NCBI GenBank assembly: GCA_050261515.1
Contig: JBLNDJ010000050.1
Location: 1 to 64,000, forward strand
Origin: JBLNDJ01 sp050261515
Lineage (GTDB): Bacteria > Acidobacteriota > Terriglobia > Bryobacterales > Bryobacteraceae
Length of the DNA stretch: 64,000 bases
Direction: 5' to 3'
Part shown: positions 61,486-64,000 of the stretch, one piece after another
How the letters are laid out: every line of letters starts with the position of its first letter
How positions within the stretch are numbered: position 1 is the stretch's first letter
Translations under genes and position numbers: made by a program
The notes under the pieces: model-generated
What the model was told of the DNA's origin: nothing
Databases searched by the model: none
Seen by the model: the letters and a program-made list of their open reading frames with translations, nothing else

Positions 61486-63270
61486 TCACCGCCTCCGCGC
61501 GCTCTGCGTCTCCACGCGAAGCGGCCGGGCGGTGAGCTTTACCCGCATCACGCGCGCGGCGATGTCTCCCCGGAACTCCGGAGGCTTCAACTCCAGCCCG
61601 TACCCAAAGTGCCGCAAATGCCGCACATCGCCGCGGTCGTTGCGGATGATTTCGCCCTTTGCCGTGTCCCACCATTCAATCTCGTAATCGCCGTCGCCGA
61701 GCCCGATCACGTTCACGCTGGCAGCCGGTACCGCCGGCCCGCGCAGCGGATCGTGCAGCCACAGCAGCGCCTGGTCGTCCGCCACCAGCCCGTACACACG
61801 CACGCTCACCGGCACGTTCGGGCGCGACACCGCGGCCGGCTTCCACTGCCGGGCCGCGAAATCCACGCCCCGAAGAAACCGCGACAGCCCCGTGTAGTGA
61901 TGGTAGAGGTTGAACGGTTCGATGTAGTTGTGCCACCACCAGTACATTCCCGCGCCGCCCGCGCCGCTCAGCGACGACGCCCACAGGCAGTCGTGAAAAT
62001 GCCTGCCCTCGGGATCCACGCTCACCGGGCCCTCGATCCCCTGTTCGCCGAAGAAGAATGGCTTGCCGAAACCGCGCATCAGGTGGTCCGTGTCTTCGAT
62101 CGCATACTCGGCGGCATCGAACTCCGGCCCGAAGTACGAATGACCCTGCACAATGTCGATCTCCGGCAGCGCGAACGTCTCGCGGTCGCGCCAGCTCGTT
62201 GTGACGAGGTGCTGCCAGGGATCGATCTGTTTCAGGTAAGCCCCCATCTCACGGTGCCAGTTTGCGCACGCCTCGGAGGTAAACCCGTCCATGTTGTCCA
62301 CCTCGTTCCACAGCTCCCACGCCAGCAGGTTCGCCGTCCATCCCCAGCGCGCGACGCTGTAGCGCAGCCGCCGCCGCACGAGCTCGCGCGCCTTCGCATC
62401 CGTCAGATAATCCTGCGGATTCACGCACGGGCCGCCGTTCTCTGCGTTATACGGGTTGCGCTTCCACTTGGGCAGCGCGCGTTCCCACCACACCACCATC
62501 TCGAAGGTGAGCTGCCAGCGGACGCCGAGCCGCTCGCACAACTCGGCCACGTAGTCGAGCCGCCAGGCCGGAGCAAGATCGTAGCGGCCCAGGCCGGTCG
62601 CCTGTGTTTCGAGCGGGAAGCCTGTGAACGGGCCCGCGTCCGGCACGGCGATTTTCTGCTCCGGCGTCACGTAGTACTCCTGCCACAGGCGCACGTAGTT
62701 GCCGCCCGCCTCCGCCAGCTTCACCAGCAGCCGGTCGAAGTAATACGTGCCCTCCTTGCGCTCGTACATGCAGAGGTTCTGGCCGATGGGAAAAAACGTG
62801 CGGCCGGCGGCATCCTCGAAGTAAGCGCGGTTGCGCGGGCTGATGCGCAGCGGCCCGCCGCTCGGGCCCTGCGTGACCTCGAAGCTCTGCGCGACGCTGC
62901 GGCGCAAAGCGGCGCCGTCCTTCACCACGAGCACCACGCGGTGGCGGCCCACCTCGCCGCTCGAAAACCGGACGCGCCACTCGGGCTTTCCCTCCGCCGT
63001 CAGCGCTTCATCGCTCCCGCGCAGCTCGCGCCTGTATCCCTGGAACCAGAACCCGGGCACGCGCACGAGCTTTCCCGAGGGCGTCGTGATCTCGGCATCC
63101 ACCGCCGCGACGTTCGGGTCGAACGGATTCTCCGGCGCGCGCTCCGGCGCATACGCGATCTCGATCTTCTCGTATTGCCGCGCCGACGGTGTCAGCACAC
63201 GCACTCCCTCGAGAGGACCCGCCGCGGCGGCGCCGCACACGAGCGCGGCAAGCACAACCAGTGAACGCAT
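61486..63270 (-). CDS. Secreted glycoside hydrolase (DUF5060 plus GH5-like barrel)
   Basis: 594 residues. A signal peptide (SLVVLAALVCGAAAA) is followed by a DUF5060-like beta-sandwich (about 25-135, with FWFQGYRRELRGSDEALTAE and GVGRH-type strands), then a TIM barrel (about 150-510) starting YFEDAAGRTFFPIGQNLCMY. AWELWNEVDN supplies the acid/base Glu323 and PFFFGEQGIEG the nucleophile Glu409. A C-terminal beta-domain ends ETQSARRR. This is the layout of secreted cellulase- or mannanase-like enzymes of environmental bacteria. Substrate cannot be fixed. It diverges from the uroporphyrinogen-decarboxylase-family gene. Confidence 0.87.
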   Translation of the reverse strand: MRSLVVLAALVCGAAAAGPLEGVRVLTPSARQYEKIEIAYAPERAPENPFDPNVAAVDAEITTPSGKLVRVPGFWFQGYRRELRGSDEALTAEGKPEWRVRFSSGEVGRHRVVLVVKDGAALRRSVAQSFEVTQGPSGGPLRISPRNRAYFEDAAGRTFFPIGQNLCMYERKEGTYYFDRLLVKLAEAGGNYVRLWQEYYVTPEQKIAVPDAGPFTGFPLETQATGLGRYDLAPAWRLDYVAELCERLGVRWQLTFEMVVWWERALPKWKRNPYNAENGGPCVNPQDYLTDAKARELVRRRLRYSVARWGWTANLLAWELWNEVDNMDGFTSEACANWHREMGAYLKQIDPWQHLVTTSWRDRETFALPEIDIVQGHSYFGPEFDAAEYAIEDTDHLMRGFGKPFFFGEQGIEGPVSVDPEGRHFHDCLWASSLSGAGGAGMYWWWHNYIEPFNLYHHYTGLSRFLRGVDFAARQWKPAAVSRPNVPVSVRVYGLVADDQALLWLHDPLRGPAVPAASVNVIGLGDGDYEIEWWDTAKGEIIRNDRGDVRHLRHFGYGLELKPPEFRGDIAARVMRVKLTARPLRVETQSARRR

Positions 63271-63312
63271 GAAGCAAAATGTAGCACGCGCAACCGGGTA
63301 CATTAGAGATTC

Positions 63313-64000
63313 ATGACTTCCCGAGAGCGTTTTTTTGCGTTCGTCGAACAGCGTCCGGTGGACCGCCTGCTCGTGATGCCCATCACCATGATGTTCGCCT
63401 CCGCTCGCGCAGGCCTGCCCTACGGCCGGTACGCGCTCGACCACCGCGTGCTGGTGGAATCGCAGCTTCGCGTCGCCGAAGAGTTTGGCTTCGATCACGT
63501 CTCCGCCATCACCGAGACCCGCGAGGCGCGTGACTGCGGCGCCACGATCCGCTACTTCGACGACCAGCCCTACGCCATTGACGAAAGCCAGGCCCGCCTG
63601 GCCGACAAGCGCGAGCTTGCGCACATGAAGCCGCCGGACCCGCTCACGGCCGAAGCGATGCGCGACCGCCTCCAGGCGCTCGCCCTCCTGAAAGATCGCG
63701 CCGGGAAGGACAAGGTCGTCGAAGGCTGGGTCGAAGGCCCCTGCGGCGCCGCGGCCGACCTCCGCGGCATCAACACCCTCATGCTCGATTTCTACGACGA
63801 CCCGGCCTTTGTCCGCGACCTGTTCGACTTCACCCTCGAGCTGGCGCTGCGGTTCGTCAAAGCGCAGCGCGAGGCCGGCGCCGACGTCATCGGTATCGGC
63901 GACCCCGCGGCCTCGCTCGTCGGCCCGCGCCTCTACCGCCAGTTCGTCTGGCCTTACGAAAAGAAGCTGGCTGACGGCATGCGCGCCCTCGGCCTCCGCA
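63313..64000 (+). CDS. Uroporphyrinogen-decarboxylase-family protein (partial, cut by window end)
   Basis: An ATG at 63313 opens a frame that runs uninterrupted to the last base, 229 codons so far. It starts MTSRERFFAFVEQRPVDRLL, the usual N-terminus of URO-D-like methyltransferases, with TMMFASARAGLPYGRYALDH, VVEGWVEGPCGAAADLRG and GADVIGIGDPAASLVGPRLY further on, as in MtaA/CmuA-type proteins rather than true HemE (which begins with the FLxACxG motif). Such proteins move methyl groups from corrinoids or demethylate substrates. The last third is missing. Confidence 0.85.
   Translation, partial: MTSRERFFAFVEQRPVDRLLVMPITMMFASARAGLPYGRYALDHRVLVESQLRVAEEFGFDHVSAITETREARDCGATIRYFDDQPYAIDESQARLADKRELAHMKPPDPLTAEAMRDRLQALALLKDRAGKDKVVEGWVEGPCGAAADLRGINTLMLDFYDDPAFVRDLFDFTLELALRFVKAQREAGADVIGIGDPAASLVGPRLYRQFVWPYEKKLADGMRALGLR

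Overview
The window looks like a chromosomal segment of a high-GC Acidobacteriota, most likely of the Bryobacterales/Solibacter type. The reasons are two very large TonB-dependent receptors with an N-terminal carboxypeptidase-regulatory (Oar-like) domain, a long MacB/FtsX permease of the type known as acidobacterial orphan permeases, many secreted TPR proteins and glycosidases, and a GH57/TreY pair. This is judged from protein families by eye; no database search was possible.

Layout. 1-650 shows no convincing gene. 0.65-8.9 kb: a membrane-anchored regulator-like protein diverges from a TonB-dependent receptor, TPR protein and lipoprotein; the lipoprotein is a paralogue of the C-terminal domain of the regulator-like protein. 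8.9-10 kb is a gene graveyard: an alpha/beta-hydrolase relic, an IS3-type transposase relic, the last quarter of a nitrilase and a 41-codon leader stub. 10-14.6 kb: MFS exporter with divergent LysR regulator, then an oxidoreductase and VCBS-repeat pair. 14.6-18.8 kb: FAD oxidoreductase and a pair of ABC permeases. 19-21.3 kb: arsenic operon arsR-arsM-acr3 with a clear promoter/operator. 21.3-27 kb: an alpha-oxoamine-synthase-like enzyme, a sensor kinase, a LamG-like secreted protein, an MFS transporter and Ku. 27-33.4 kb: a second receptor, TPR (frameshifted) and glycosidase unit with 4-bp overlaps. 33.4-35.7 kb is a lower-GC insert with two secreted proteins of unknown role.

36.4-41.8 kb is a minus-strand housekeeping operon, yebC-ruvC-(secreted protein)-(TlpA-like)-deoB-tpiA-(small secreted protein), with four successive 4-bp stop/start overlaps. 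41.9-43.9 kb: a J-domain-like membrane protein lacking HPD and a two-BON-domain protein. 43.9-49.1 kb: treY and a GH57 glycosidase. 49.2-50.4 kb: secG, tRNA-Leu(GAG) and a small four-cysteine protein. 50.5-53.8 kb: nrfH-nrfA and an alginate-export-type outer-membrane barrel, preceded by a CRP/FNR-type palindrome. 53.8-64 kb: the complete nitrilase-family enzyme, an orphan permease, a NodB-like protein converging on a membrane sulfatase-like protein, small membrane and secreted proteins, a GH5-like glycosidase, and the start of a uroporphyrinogen-decarboxylase-family gene cut by the window end.

The picture is a soil-type heterotroph with polymer scavenging (receptors, TPR proteins, glycosidases), trehalose/glycogen metabolism, nitrite ammonification and arsenic detoxification. 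The most system-like unexplained unit is the regulator/receptor/TPR/lipoprotein locus at 0.65-8.9 kb. Coordinates were read by eye; start sites were moved where a ribosome binding site, signal peptide or overlap argued for it.
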